From: Nannochloris sp. 'desiccata'
Taxonomy: Eukaryota > Chlorophyta > Trebouxiophyceae > Chlorellales > Chlorellaceae
Length of the DNA: 64,000 nt
NCBI GenBank assembly: GCA_019044685.2
Contig: JAGTXX020000008.1
Location: 434,001-498,000 of the forward strand
Reading direction: 5' to 3'
Each line of letters opens with the position of its first letter. Positions within the stretch are counted from its first letter, which is position 1. The notes under the pieces are model-generated. The model did not search any database. It was not told the DNA's origin and saw nothing but the letters and a program-made list of their open reading frames with translations. A program made the position numbers and the translations under genes. This document shows positions 52,146 to 63,270 of this stretch, in pieces.

Positions 52146-53921
52146 ATGTCAGGAAGCTTTGCCACCATGGGGCTTAGTTCACTTGCACATCTGCGCAGTG
52201 CTAACCTTTCATCATCTCAGCAACAGCGCCAAATAAGGCAGCGCCAATTGCATGTGGTGAGAGCTCAAGGAGAAGAAGACACCCCAGGCTCTTTCTCTGA
52301 CCCTCTTAAGCCCGAAATGCCCAATATTCCTCGCCGCCGTCGTCGCCGTCGCAGTGCACCAAAGGATGCCCAGCCTGAAACCTTTTCTCTGGATAATTTA
52401 AACCCCTACTCGATGGGAAAGAAATCTCGTGAGATCTTTGACGAAGTATGGACCCAATTACAGCGCATTGGTGGCCCTTCACGCTCTGTAGCACCAGAAG
52501 ATGTTCCCTTTGAGCTTGATGCCCCTGAAGCCTACGAATCCCCTCTTGCTGCTGATACAACAGTCCTTGTCACTGGCGCCACCGGTCGTGTTGGTCGCGT
52601 TTTGACAAGAAAACTTTTGTTACGTGGCTACAAAGTACGTGCTCTTGTCCGTCGCCGTGGTGAAGATCCTGCTCCTGAAAATGACGCAATCCCTCAAGTT
52701 GTTGAGATTGTTTATGGAGATATCGGTGACTACAAAGCCTGCCGTAAAGCAGTCGAAGGAGTCGACAAAGTCATCTGCTGCTCTGCTGCGCGCACTACCT
52801 TGACTGCAGACCTCAATCGTGTTGATGATACCGGTGTCTCCAATCTCGCACGTGCATTTTTGGATGCACGTAACGCTGCTGCTCGTAAATCCGGAGCCGT
52901 GGCCCCTTCTTCAAAGATCGATGTCGCAGACTTCAAAGATGAAACCTACCACCCTTTATGGGATGTAGAGCATGTAGGACCCCCTGATTTAGAGCTGGCA
53001 AAGACAGGTTATTACGCCCAGTCGCGTAGACGTAATAAAAATCAAGCCCAGGATATGGCAGAGGCTTATATTGACGAGGACGATTCTCTAGTTTTTGAGG
53101 GTGCTGTATACAGTAGAGATGGCTATGCACAGGTAGGAGCACCGTTACAGGAGCTTCCACATGGTAAAACTTTGTCTGGAACCGAGGGTTTAGTCATCCG
53201 TTTATTGGGTGATGCTCATCAGTACTCTGCCGTGGTAGAGACTGCAGACGCCAGGACATACACCGCTCGCTTCCCTACAAGAACTGGTTATTCAACTATT
53301 AGATTGCCTTGGAACACGTTTTTAGCAGGAAAAGACGTAGAAGATGCGTCTCCATTAGATCCTACTGATGTAGCACATATTTCCTTACGTTTTGAACCTA
53401 AAATGAAAGTGTTAGAGCAAGTTACAGAGCCTGGTCAGTCCATGTTTGACTCTGCCGGCAATCGATTTAAATTGGGGGTGGATTGGATAAAAGCGTTACC
53501 TGGTGGTGAAGAAACTGATTTTGTATTGGTTTCTTGCGCTGGAGCGAAACGTACTGGTCTTGAAGATGGCGATAGAGATCGAATCACTGCAGCAAAGAGG
53601 CGAGGGGAAGCTGCCTTGCGAAACAGTGGATTGGGGTACACAATCGTTCGACCAGGTCCTCTTGCAGAAGAAGCTGGGGGTTATAAAGCCCTTGTATTTG
53701 ACCAGGGAAATCGTATTACTGAGAAAGTAGCGTGTGCTGATGTAGCTGATGTGTGTTTAAAGGCGTTACATGATGGATTAGCGAGGAATAAAACTTTTGA
53801 GGTCTGTTGGGAATATACACCAGAGGAAGGATTAGAAAGTTGGGATTTGCTGTGTCATTTCCCTGATAAGAGTACTGGGTATTTGACACAAGCGTTGAGT
53901 CCTTTGCAGAAGAATACTTGA
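52146..53921 (+). CDS. HCF173: HCF173-like plastid psbA translation factor (SDR plus CIA30-type domain)
   Basis: Single exon, ATG at 52146, 591 aa. The N-terminal about 60 residues are Ser/Gln/Arg-rich, as in transit peptides. An atypical short-chain dehydrogenase fold begins with TVLVTGATGRVGRVLTRKLL (Rossmann Gly motif, about residue 138) and KVRALVRR, followed by VVEIVYGDIGDYKACRKAVE. A CIA30-like domain is inserted (FEGAVYSRDGYAQVGAPLQ; GLVIRLLGDAHQYSAVVETA; RTGYSTIRLPWNTFLAGKDV). The SDR fold then resumes (DFVLVSCAGAKRTGLEDGDR; GLGYTIVRPGPLAEEAGGY). This split SDR/CIA30 layout is that of HCF173, needed for translation initiation of the photosystem II D1 protein. It is one of the best signs that the organism is photosynthetic. 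Confidence 0.82.
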   Translation: MSGSFATMGLSSLAHLRSANLSSSQQQRQIRQRQLHVVRAQGEEDTPGSFSDPLKPEMPNIPRRRRRRRSAPKDAQPETFSLDNLNPYSMGKKSREIFDEVWTQLQRIGGPSRSVAPEDVPFELDAPEAYESPLAADTTVLVTGATGRVGRVLTRKLLLRGYKVRALVRRRGEDPAPENDAIPQVVEIVYGDIGDYKACRKAVEGVDKVICCSAARTTLTADLNRVDDTGVSNLARAFLDARNAAARKSGAVAPSSKIDVADFKDETYHPLWDVEHVGPPDLELAKTGYYAQSRRRNKNQAQDMAEAYIDEDDSLVFEGAVYSRDGYAQVGAPLQELPHGKTLSGTEGLVIRLLGDAHQYSAVVETADARTYTARFPTRTGYSTIRLPWNTFLAGKDVEDASPLDPTDVAHISLRFEPKMKVLEQVTEPGQSMFDSAGNRFKLGVDWIKALPGGEETDFVLVSCAGAKRTGLEDGDRDRITAAKRRGEAALRNSGLGYTIVRPGPLAEEAGGYKALVFDQGNRITEKVACADVADVCLKALHDGLARNKTFEVCWEYTPEEGLESWDLLCHFPDKSTGYLTQALSPLQKNT

Positions 53922-54035
53922 GCATGAGAATATTCAGAGGAAAAATTGGGGTTTATTACATATTGATACAGTTTCTTTTTTTTTTTTAATTGGTTTGCAA
54001 CGCTCTGAGGGCTTGAGTTTTAAATTTTTCTTATC

Positions 54036-54037
<2 letters not shown>

Positions 54038-54066
<29 letters not shown>

Positions 54067-54079
54067 CTTCTTCTTCTTC
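54038..54079. repeat. (TTC)n microsatellite
   Basis: About 14 uninterrupted TTC units downstream of the HCF173-like gene. Confidence 0.9.
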
Positions 54080-54402
54080 CTCCATTACTTGATTTTATTT
54101 GTGCTTTTCTCTCTACTGTATGCTACTGATTCTTCACTATAAATACAATCTCTCTAGAACGCAAAGCAGCAGAACAGAGCATAGCACAGCATGCAGCATC
54201 TTTTGCCACGGTTCGATTTCCTTAGAATTGCCAAAAGGGCCCTCGACATCCCGTGTTTTTAAAGAAACGCAAATGTCCACCATTGACAATTATTTTCGAG
54301 GATATAGTATTCCATATAGCATACTGAGGGCTGTATTCCTGCGCTTTTCAAGCTATATCATGGTTGCCCTAAGCACCCTATCCTCTCAAAATATCTTCCT
54401 CG

Positions 54403-55205
54403 GGCGCATTTTGCAGCCTTTTGCTGCAAATATAAGCCTCTATAAATACTATATTTCCATCTCCAATACCAATCAATACCAGCGCTTCACCGTTGGGGAT
54501 CAAATACGCAGGTATGTTTGCACCCGCTGAGGTAGTCGAGCTGTGGTCGAGACTGAGGGCGCAACAGATGCTCTTTCCAGCGTATCACCTCTCTACCCTG
54601 CCTCTTTGAAAGTTCTTTGGTAGCCGCTTGTTCTCTCCTGATTGTTCTCCGATCATTAATCGAGCAAAAACTCGATATTGCTTGCCCCGTGGTCACAACG
54701 GCTCTGCTGGCTTTGGAGAAGTGCTTCAACAGAGCTTAGTCTGAGGGTAAGTGAGCAGAGCTCACTCTGCACGATGTACTTCTTCGCTCGTGTACTCTAC
54801 CCTGGGAATGTTTCCTCTTGATCTACGAGTAAGACAAGCTGTAGAAAAGGTGGAGTGGGGGGCAGTTCTGAGACTAGTGGCAGGAGTATCTACGTAGATC
54901 TAGTACATTGATTCTTATTAGCTGGAACCAGACCATCGGTAGCCTACAGCAGTAGACGTGGGATGGTACCTCAAGAGGAGCATCATAGGCACGTGTGAGG
55001 GAAGGTTAGGAGAACGAGAAGATTACAGAAGAATGAGGGAAGAAGTAAATCTCCGCAGCTTGACTACCTCAGTGGGTGCAATCATACCTGCGTATTTGCT
55101 CCCCAGAAGTGGATCTCCAGTCTTGACTATTATTGAAGATGGAAACATAGCATTTATAGAGGGACAAATTTGCAGCACACGACTGCAAAATGCAAGCAGC
55201 ACTGG
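54403..55205. repeat. Inverted repeat pair of about 145 bp with a conserved peptide
   Basis: The plus strand of 54403-54550 aligns with the reverse complement of about 55060-55205, at roughly three-quarters identity by eye (shared: CAAATACGCAGGTATG, CACTGAGGTAGTC-like, TCTATAAATGCTATGTTTCC-like). Translated outward, both give a similar peptide: PAYLLPRSGSPVLTIIEDGN from the right copy and PAYLIPNGEALVLIGIGDGN from the left. About 500 bases separate the copies. This could be a fold-back element or two diverged copies of a gene fragment. Confidence 0.5.
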
Positions 55206-55410
55206 CAGTGGTGGTGCCCCAAAAATTTCTTCTGTGAAAAATTTTGAAAGAGGAAAGAACTGGGTGTATAAGAGCGTGCCTTTGCACCCATCTTTTCGTC
55301 ATAATTAAATCTGAGATTAATTAGACTTCGTATTTAGACACATCCAATCCTAGTAAAGCACTCGACGTGCTTCCTGACTACTTTTTAGCCTCGCGATCTT
55401 TCAATCAAAG

Positions 55411-57413
55411 ATGGCGAAACTGCCTTTCGCATGTATTGTGCTCGCCAGCGTCGCTGCTATAGGTAAGCGTATAGTTTAAAAGCACCTCTATGAGTTCCTC
55501 TGCGCAATTGCACAATATGAGGCATTTCAGTGCAAAGATTTGTTGATTTTGTTGGCAGATTTTTGAATTTATAACTTTATTTTTCCTGGCTCTGTTGACC
55601 TGTTTCTTCAGCAATTACTGATAAGAACCTTAGTGTATGTCTATTTAACCGCGATTCCTATTTTTTCAATTTTTTCTTTGCAGCTTATTCCATCTTTAGT
55701 CGCAAGTCTAATGATGAGAAAGACTCTGACGCTCCCTCCCCTCCCCCCAGGTCAGCTTCTGAGCAGTCTTCTTCATTTGGTAAGCCTACTGGGGATACTA
55801 TGGAGGTGAAGAGCCACCCTTTGGCCCTTGATGAGGACGAAGGTGGCTCAACTGCCATCGCAGTTGTGCATGCTTCCTCTTTAAGGAGCAATTGTGGCTC
55901 CTCGGGGGGATCCAACGTGCTTTCCGTCATGTATTTCACTTTCTTGGACTATGTTTCCGCCCCTGCTCGCATGGTGCGCCACTTTGCGTTTGTCATCTTC
56001 TGCCGCCTCCACATCCTCCGCGCCGTGATTGCCATGCTTATCGAGCTTGACAGTGTCTTTGCTATGTCACCTCTCTCTAGCCTCCCTGACAGCACCTTGG
56101 TCGCTGCTGCAACTCTCTTGGACACATGTTACGCGGTTCTTGGGCACAACCCTGAGATTTTCTGTCCAATCATCGCAACCGTCTTGCTGGCTTTGGAGGC
56201 TGTGCTCTACCGTGCTTACTCTGCACGCCTTACAGCTCCTCTCGTTCTGCTGGAACCTTACTCTTCTACCTGTCTCTCCTCTGTGCCTGAGGTACTCCTT
56301 TTGGAGTATTATCCTACACCTGGTGCCACTGAAGCTTCTGTCGCTCCCTCCTCCTCCTTGGAAAATGTACCTACCGTGTCTTGCCCTGCATCTGCTACTA
56401 ATGCTACCACAAATGAAGACCTTTCTTCTGACGTTAGCTGTCTCGACGACTGCAAGAATGATTTTTACTACCTCGATGTCTTGTCTGTGGCCGTAGCTGT
56501 CACCAGGGAGTCTGTGATTGCTGGAAACATGAATTTCTTCTGCGCCCAGCAATCACTTCTGGAAGCAAGTCGTGACAATACGCAAGTAGTCATTAAATAT
56601 GCTTCTGAAAAGGCAGACTTTATGAAACCTGCTAACCTTGCTGGGCTTAAAAGCGATCTTTTAGCCGTTGATGCCAATCTGGCCGTGGTAGCCAGCCGCC
56701 TCGTTGCTGAAGATGTTGCTCCTTCCTTTGAAACTGCGCTTCGCGTTCAAGAAAAGATGCATTTAATTTCCAGCGTTTTTACTATTCAGAACGTTGCTTT
56801 GGGTGAGATGCCCCTTGACGATAAGACCCGTGCCGACCTCCTTTCCAGCTGTGATACCACTGTAGATTTCTTAGCTGGCTTTGCTGCTCAGCTTGATGCC
56901 GGAGATGCTCGTTTCTGGAGCACTGGCGCTAAAGTGGTTTTTGGATCCATTGGTGTTCATGCTGTCAACCCCATGATTGATATTGAAAACAATTGGCCAC
57001 ACTGGTTTTACGAAAACGATAGTGAAGACTTGATGCAGGCGTCGGACAAAATACGAAAGGCTTGGGAGGAAATTCAGGCAAGGTATGAAAATGGACACCC
57101 TCGTGCCTCAAACTTTGAAATTACTACTCCTTTTGCCCCTTCTGACACCGATAGCGTTTCTGGTTTTACTGTTGCTGTCCCTGCTATGCCTGCTGTCGTT
57201 ATTCAGCGCTTTGATTCTGGAGCTACTGACGGCAATGCAACTCCTCTCTCTGAAGCTGGAGCTGTAGTTCTCGATGCTGTCGTCGCTCAAAAAGGTGAAA
57301 AAGAAGGAACGTCTGTATCAGAAGCAAAAGAAGAAGAAGCTCCTTTGGCGGAGAAAAAGAAGAAGAATAAAAAGAAAAATAAGAAGAAGAACAAGAATTA
57401 TCGACCCTATTAA
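55411..57413 (+). CDS. Unknown secretory-path protein with Lys/Asn-rich C-terminus
   Basis: Exons 55411-55462 and 55684-57413 (221-nt intron, phase matched), 593 aa. Exon 1 is a signal peptide (MAKLPFACIVLASVAAI). A short disordered acidic region precedes two hydrophobic helices (VLSVMYFTFLDYVSAPARMV; FVIFCRLHILRAVIAMLI; IIATVLLALEAVLYRAY). A long helical region follows (DVLSVAVAVTRESVIAGNMN; NLAGLKSDLLAVDANLAVVA; HLISSVFTIQNVALGEM). The tail is EKKKKNKKKNKKKNKNYRPY. No family is recognised. The hydrophobic helices and basic tail suggest a membrane protein with an exposed nucleic-acid- or lipid-binding end; that is inference. Confidence 0.6.
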
Positions 57414-58160
57414 AAGCAGCCACGTAATGTTAATTTAATTCGTACGGTAATTTTTATTTTCCTTTACTTAACTGCCTTCTCAAATAAAGGAGCTTCTCCT
57501 TCTTTTGCTTCAGATACAGCAGTTTCTAAATATTTTATAAAATGTCCATTTCCGATCCTGGCCACAACTCCTCGTCCTCGTCCTCTAAAGGATCATTTCT
57601 GTTTTGCCACTTATTTGCTTCCCTTCCATCTCCCTGATTTTCTCAGTATGTATCTATTTAATACTTATATTCCCCTGTCTGCATTCTACCATCTACTTGA
57701 TAAGAACGTTGTCTCGTGTCTTTCTCCCCTAAGCTAGTTTTTTTTTCCTTTTTCTCGATTTTTCTTAAAAAGCCCATCTCTTTCTTGCCTTCCATATTGA
57801 TATTTACATGGAAACCCTTTGTAAAACAAATATCAAATTGTCTTAGAGCCAGAGAAAGAATCACAAAGAGCTAGTGTTACGAAATTGGGTTTAAAACGCT
57901 TTTCTTTGAAAAGGACGAGGCGGCAGCGTTGGCAGTTTGAAAAGTGGCAACAGCACTGATCTTTCTCTTTTATTTCATTTATATACAATAATCTCTAATG
58001 GAACTATATTTTCCAAGGTATATAGCATACCTTTGTTCTCGCTTTATCACAATTTAGTAGAAATGCTAGGTTAGCCCTGCGATGATCAACACACAGCGAC
58101 GATGAACATGTTTTCAACTTGAAAGTTTTTATTTATTTATCTTCTACGTACTTCTTTCAG
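57414..58160. other. Intergenic region between convergent genes
   Basis: About 750 AT-rich bases hold the 3' ends of two convergent genes. No further feature is supported. Confidence 0.45.
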
Positions 58161-59669
58161 TCAAGCATGAGTAATATCCATAGTCGGGCGTGGCAGCACC
58201 GTCTCTACTTCCACTAGGATACCCAGGAGGGCTGGATGGGTTAGAATACTCGGCAGAGGAATCACATTGAAGGGAAGGGCACTGCTAGAACCAGACGCCA
58301 CCGCTTCAGGCGAAGGTAAAGGCGAGCTATCTATAATTCCAAACTGCGCTCTATCATTTGTAGAGAAGCAAATAGCAAGACGATTGCTTACTACAGTTCT
58401 GGGCTCAGGCATGGTTGGAGGAGACTCGGATTTAACGACGCCACCAGTCAGGCCTGTAGGGGCGGGAAGGTCAGTAGGAGACCGGCCGCCTCTAGCTCTA
58501 CCTCTACCACCACGTCCAACCCTTCCTCTGCCACGAACACTCGAGATAATCTGTTGCATAGGGCTTCTTCCATGACTTCCCAAAATGAAAGGAGTACCAT
58601 ACAACCGGTTGAATCCAACTCCACAAAGTTGCTGTGGAGTAACTAAAGAAGACGCTCCAGTTGCTTCAGCCATCTCTGCAGCTGCCGAGGCTACTTGCGC
58701 AGAAGTTTGAGCAACAGCAGGCATAAATGGAGGACCGTTTCTACGAGTAGACAGCCCACATTCACATAGAGAAATACCAAGAGCCATCGCTTGAACCGTA
58801 TTGGTCTCGACAATGTCCATCAGTTCTTTTGTTAAATCTAATTCAAGCTTTTGAGCGGTAATAAAATCATCGCCCTTCTGTTGCATCATCTTCCTTTGAT
58901 GGTTCCATTGCCATTGTAATTGTCGATCTCGCTGCACCCATCTCTCAGGATGATCTTTCCATTCCTGGTTTAGCTGTTCCCACTGTACTTCCAGCTGTCT
59001 CCACTGCTGTTGCTGATTCTCTAGCATCCGTTGTGCACGCTGTGAAAACTGCGGCACTATTTCAAGGTTTTTTATTGCAACTGCCAGCTCATCTACAGTA
59101 ACTAGCTGCTCCGTAGGAATTTTAGCCAGGCGGTTTTGAAGCTCTCTTACTGCTTCGGGAATAACACCATCATTGCAGTTTTCAAAGGGGTTTTGGCTGC
59201 TAATATCAGTAGCACGGACCAGCTCCTCGGTGCCTTCTACGTGTAACAATAGCTGCTCTCGCCCATCAGGACCCCGCACTTCATCAATAGATGTGTCTTT
59301 AACAAAGTATAAGCCATGTTTACCTCTGTATTTAATAAAAACTAGAGCATGTTTCAGAATGCTCGCACGTTCTCCTTGAGCAGCAGCAAGAAGGGGAAGC
59401 GGAGAGCCAGGAAGCTCGGGGTTGTTCTTGTTAAACCTAACTAACAGTTCGGTGTTGGCAGCGCAAAGTTTTGGCACCTTTGTTTTGTGCAAAGCGAGCA
59501 CAGCCGCTATTGCAGAGGCAGTATGCACGTAGTTAATAAGGGCGAAGCGATGAGAAGAGTTGGGATTTTCAGGAGAAAGATAGATAGTTGTAATCGGACC
59601 ATGTTTATAAATACTTCTGCCAAAGCTGCACGGGTAAGCTTCACACTGTGAACCAAATTTCCAACTCAC
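58161..59669 (-). CDS. RNA-binding-like protein with partial RRM and RGG box (5' exon missing)
   Basis: The frame is open for about 500 codons to TGA 58161. No ATG starts it. CTTCCTAG/GTGAGT at about 59670 looks like a donor and GTGCAG at about 59625 like an acceptor, so an upstream exon is likely. The first segment RSIYKHGPITTIYLSPENPN then ALINYVHTASAIAAVLAL matches the second half of an RRM (GpI--i-L ... faliny---a--A). A Gln/Trp-rich coiled coil follows (ENQQQQWRQLEVQWEQLNQE), then CECGLSTR and an RGG box (VRGRGRVGRGGRGRARGGR). The role is probably mRNA binding. Start and RRM N-terminal half are unresolved. Confidence 0.6.
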   Translation of the reverse strand: MSWKFGSQCEAYPCSFGRSIYKHGPITTIYLSPENPNSSHRFALINYVHTASAIAAVLALHKTKVPKLCAANTELLVRFNKNNPELPGSPLPLLAAAQGERASILKHALVFIKYRGKHGLYFVKDTSIDEVRGPDGREQLLLHVEGTEELVRATDISSQNPFENCNDGVIPEAVRELQNRLAKIPTEQLVTVDELAVAIKNLEIVPQFSQRAQRMLENQQQQWRQLEVQWEQLNQEWKDHPERWVQRDRQLQWQWNHQRKMMQQKGDDFITAQKLELDLTKELMDIVETNTVQAMALGISLCECGLSTRRNGPPFMPAVAQTSAQVASAAAEMAEATGASSLVTPQQLCGVGFNRLYGTPFILGSHGRSPMQQIISSVRGRGRVGRGGRGRARGGRSPTDLPAPTGLTGGVVKSESPPTMPEPRTVVSNRLAICFSTNDRAQFGIIDSSPLPSPEAVASGSSSALPFNVIPLPSILTHPALLGILVEVETVLPRPTMDITHA

Positions 59670-59829
59670 CTAGGAAGCACCGCCACCGCCGACGAGGACG
59701 ACAGGCACCAAGGAAGATGGAGCAAACGCAGATCCCAAGCCGAGCGTTGCTACCCGAAAAGTGTGAATATATTTATCTTACACCGTCAGCACTTCGACCC
59801 ATTGTGTCAGTATATTTTAAGACATCGTG

Positions 59830-60108
59830 CCTGAAGAAGACGTGCAAACAGTTATGAGGCGGGATGCAAATTTGCAACTCAGCAAGGCAATTGAAAAAGT
59901 GGTTTAATACAAGGTCCCTGGCACCGTCCAAGGTTCCACCGCTTACCACAGAAGCAAACTTGCTGATCTTCTACCTCGCGTGAAGCTCCACAGACTCCCT
60001 AATTTCTTCCTCGCTCTCACCGCCAACGAGGTATCAGAAACTCGATGGCCTAAATTTAAAATGCTAAAGGACGATTTCCTCTCAAGCTTGCCTATGGTGA
60101 TAACATAG
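59830..60108 (+). pseudogene. Helitron-like N-domain remnant
   Basis: One plus-strand frame reads RRDANLQLSKAIEKVV, a TAA, then YKVPGTVQGSTAYHRSKLAD and LHRLPNFFLALTANEVSETR-WPKFKML before a stop. The order (GS--Y----DL---v---lP-fFltltanE----rWp) matches the N-terminal domain found in Helitron Rep-helicases and related elements. It has an internal stop and no helicase or Rep catalytic motif nearby. It is a short, dead fragment. Confidence 0.5.
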
Positions 60109-61179
60109 AGTTAATTCACAAGGGGACACCGCATCCTGAATGCTACAGCTTTTCCATGTCTGCTGTCTCCTGTGTAAAAGTAATAAAACGTTGCCGCCAA
60201 AATCACCACGGCGTCGAGAAACGCCGTAATGCTCCATACTGCCTCCGCGCTTAATTTACACCAATGCACATGAATATAAAATGTGCTTAAAAGACAAAAC
60301 ACAGTTAATTGCTTCCGCACACCCAGTAACATTTAAAAATAAGATTTCGGCCCATTCTTGTTCTCAAAAGCAATGGGGTAATTTAAAAGGGTAGAGAAAA
60401 AATCTCACTGAAAAAGAAGCTGAATGAATCCTGAAAATGAATTTCCCCAGGGTGAAATTCGGCAGGGGAAACAGTTTTGGCTTTCTCAGGAAACGCTAGG
60501 AAACTCTAGTTTCCTGCCACAATTAATTTGTTTCTCCACAAAAGAAAAAGGGGAAACGCTATCTCGCGCGGGGAAACAGCACCAGGCGACCTTGCTGTTT
60601 CCCAAGATTCACAAGCTGCTGGATAGTGATCATAAAGACAACACGCGGGCTGCTCCTCCCCGCAGACCTTCACGGACCCATTAGATACTTTATATACGCG
60701 CAGTGGCTCCATCGGGCCTGCCACAGACCCTGACAGCGCGAGAATTTATCTGCAGCAGGGGCAGCTGCCAACGATCATGATCACAGCGTGGCTATTTAGC
60801 ACCAGTGAGAAACGCACTAGAAAACGGGAGGGAGCATTCCTTTAAAACTTCTGGAAAGCACAATATACCCTTGGTTAACGGGAGATGCTCGCTCTCAGAC
60901 CAACTTATGGCCTTATAATTTGGCAGCAGCGGTGGTGGTAGCAGTGGTGCAATTTTGTTTTCTTTCCATTTATCACACTGCTTGTAACCATAATTTGACT
61001 AATAAAAGTGATATTTTACATTCTATATATGTACACATGCAAAATTTAAAAACGAAATACAAATGAAAATAGAAAATTATTGTACAAAATGCATACAGTG
61101 GTAAAAAGCTGATGAGCTTTCAAGCCACAACTGCCTCTATAAAGTGGCAGATCAATACAAATTAGCAGCAGCGCTTCAG
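60109..61179. other. Intergenic region, no gene seen
   Basis: About 1.07 kb. The word GGGGAAAC/AGGAAAC recurs at least five times between 60440 and 60600, possibly a degenerate short repeat. Nothing coding is supported. Confidence 0.45.
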
Positions 61180-63270
61180 CTATTCTGGCTTATTGACCTC
61201 CTCAGCCTGTGCACGAATACGTTCCGCTGCATCTTGTTTCTGGAACTTTGTCTCTAGGAGAAGAACAGCGGCAAGGTGTGCTGGCGAGGGCATTGTCACC
61301 ACATTGTCCCCCTCTTCTAATCCCCACTCCTCCTTAAAGAACGCCTCCCTGGGTATATCTTCGGCCATCTCGGAGTAGGGGCGTAGAGATAAAACATTAA
61401 ATTCCACCATGGACAGCAGCACTTGAGCAGCTGTGACGTTTTCAGCAACGCCCACGTCCTTCAGCGCAGCATGTACCTCATTCCGACGGACAGCGTGGTA
61501 AGGGTTGGCAGCAATGAGCCGAAGCACTGTTTTGTAATGTTTTCCTTCCCAAATACGAGGGCCAGTGCTGCCAATTGGAGGATCAATTAATTCTGGAAAT
61601 TCTAAAGCTTCAGCGACATCCATTTGAGGCTTTAACAATGTTTTAGCCACGCCTGCAAGCAAACACATGTTGAGATTAATTATTTGGCAACAAACAAGAG
61701 TATAAAAACACCAGCAGCAATTTCTTACCTTTCTCCCAGCTCTTGGACTGCTTGGCGTAGCCAACACAAACTTTGAGAAGATGAATGTTGCCACCACACA
61801 CTGACCACACTTTCTTCCAGTCTTCCGGTGTCATTTTCAGAGCTAAAGTCTTGATCTCTTTAGATTGAGCTATCAAGCCTGGCCAATCTTCCAAAACCCC
61901 ATTCCTGTTGAGCACTTTGCCGCCACAAAGATACACAAAGGCCTCGGCGCTCGTCAGATCACCCAACACTTGGTCATCACGCGAGTTTGCATCATAGCCC
62001 TCTGCAACCATTAGTAAAAGAAATATCAATTACCAATACGATAAAACAGTCTTCATGGGTATTCATGATAAAGGAAATTGATAGAACTTGCGTTTTTGTA
62101 GCCACGAGATCATAAAAAACTCCGACGAGGCGAGGATTACATGTGCAGAGTGGTACTGCTTGCAACTGCGCTTAAAAAACTCTAGCAACTGCTTTAAAGC
62201 GACCGAATCTTTACTTTTCCATAATTGTAAGGCATTAACCTCATCTGCAGAGGAAAATGGAGCGAAAGAAAAAGGAAGATTGAGTTTGAATCAACAAGGG
62301 AGAGCGGGGACGTGTTTTTATTTTTAAGCAACGCACCGATAACAATGATTGGCTTCGTCTGCTCAGGTGGAAGGTTATGCAAGATCATATTGTATGCATC
62401 AATGACAGCTGTCAAGTTGGTTGCGGTGTACGGGGGCAAAACGTCTGCCATAAATGCATTCGCTATTTTCTCCATCGGGGGAGCGGCGTCGAGGATAGCG
62501 GTATTGTCAGATTTCGGGTAAAACACTTCATAAAGGTTGGAAAGCGGCCCTAGCTGAGAAGCAAGCACCTTAAGACACTGCATATCCAGCACATTAGGAA
62601 GCTTGCGTGCCTGCTTGTGTAGTTGCTGTGCCATCAGTGCTGGGCTGGAGGTATCATGCATACCGAGGTCTATGTGCAGCATGCGTGGGCCTTCTTGCTC
62701 TTTGAGTATTTTAATTAATTCCTGCAGAGAGATTAAGTTTAGAAATAAAAGGTTGCAATGGATCAGAGGGGTGTGCGATATGTCGAAACAATGAATGTGC
62801 TGATGCTCAACTGACAGTTGTCATTGACTTACCGACTTTCCGCTGTTTTTTGGGCCAAGAAGCAGAAGAGATACGGTGGGTTCTTCCTTCAAGTGGTCGA
62901 TGATCATCCCATACCCCTTCTTACGGTTGAAGAACTTTACACGAACGGATGGATCTATTTTCATCTTTGAAAAATCGGGCCAAACGTCAGGCATAAATGC
63001 TTCTGCCGCCGATGCAAGTTGAGCATCAGCAATAGCATCGCCATCTTTTGTGGCATGTGGAATGTGTGACACGGTAGGAATAGTAATCCGCTGAAGGTTC
63101 CTTGGAAAGATGGAGGGCAGCTTGGGATAACTAGACTGGGAGCGCCAGCCATAAAATTGTGTTGAACAAGGGCGTTGCAGAGGATGACATCCAAAGCGTG
63201 CCGTTACCACCACTGGCGTTGCCGCTCGAGGAGCTGTTGCCTCGAAGGGTAGAGGCTTTACGCAATGCAT
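61180..63270 (-). CDS. Archaeal-type (STAND-like) ATPase, intact five-exon copy
   Basis: Exons 63270-62833, 62721-62337, 62244-62092, 62001-61729 and 61652-61180, all in phase, 573 aa. Intron 3 uses a GC donor (GCAAGT). The N-terminus is basic with no acids over about 50 residues and suits an organelle presequence. Walker A is LLLLGPKNSGKS, ending exactly at the first intron. Walker B is PIIVIDEVNAL, formed across intron 2. ILASSEFFMISWL resembles the sensor-1 region. GDLTSAEAFVYLCGG and the C-terminal LLSMVEFNVLSLRPYSEMAE form the winged-helix-like part. The family corresponds to archaeal ATPase (PF01637-type) proteins known to be expanded in some algae and proposed there to come from archaea. 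Substrate and partners are unknown. Two broken relatives lie at 43.9-45.9 and 48.8-49.1 kb. Confidence 0.8.

Noticed and set aside
60440..60600. CRISPR-like array from the recurring GGGGAAAC word
   Set aside because: Spacing is irregular, the repeat is too short, and the context is eukaryotic.
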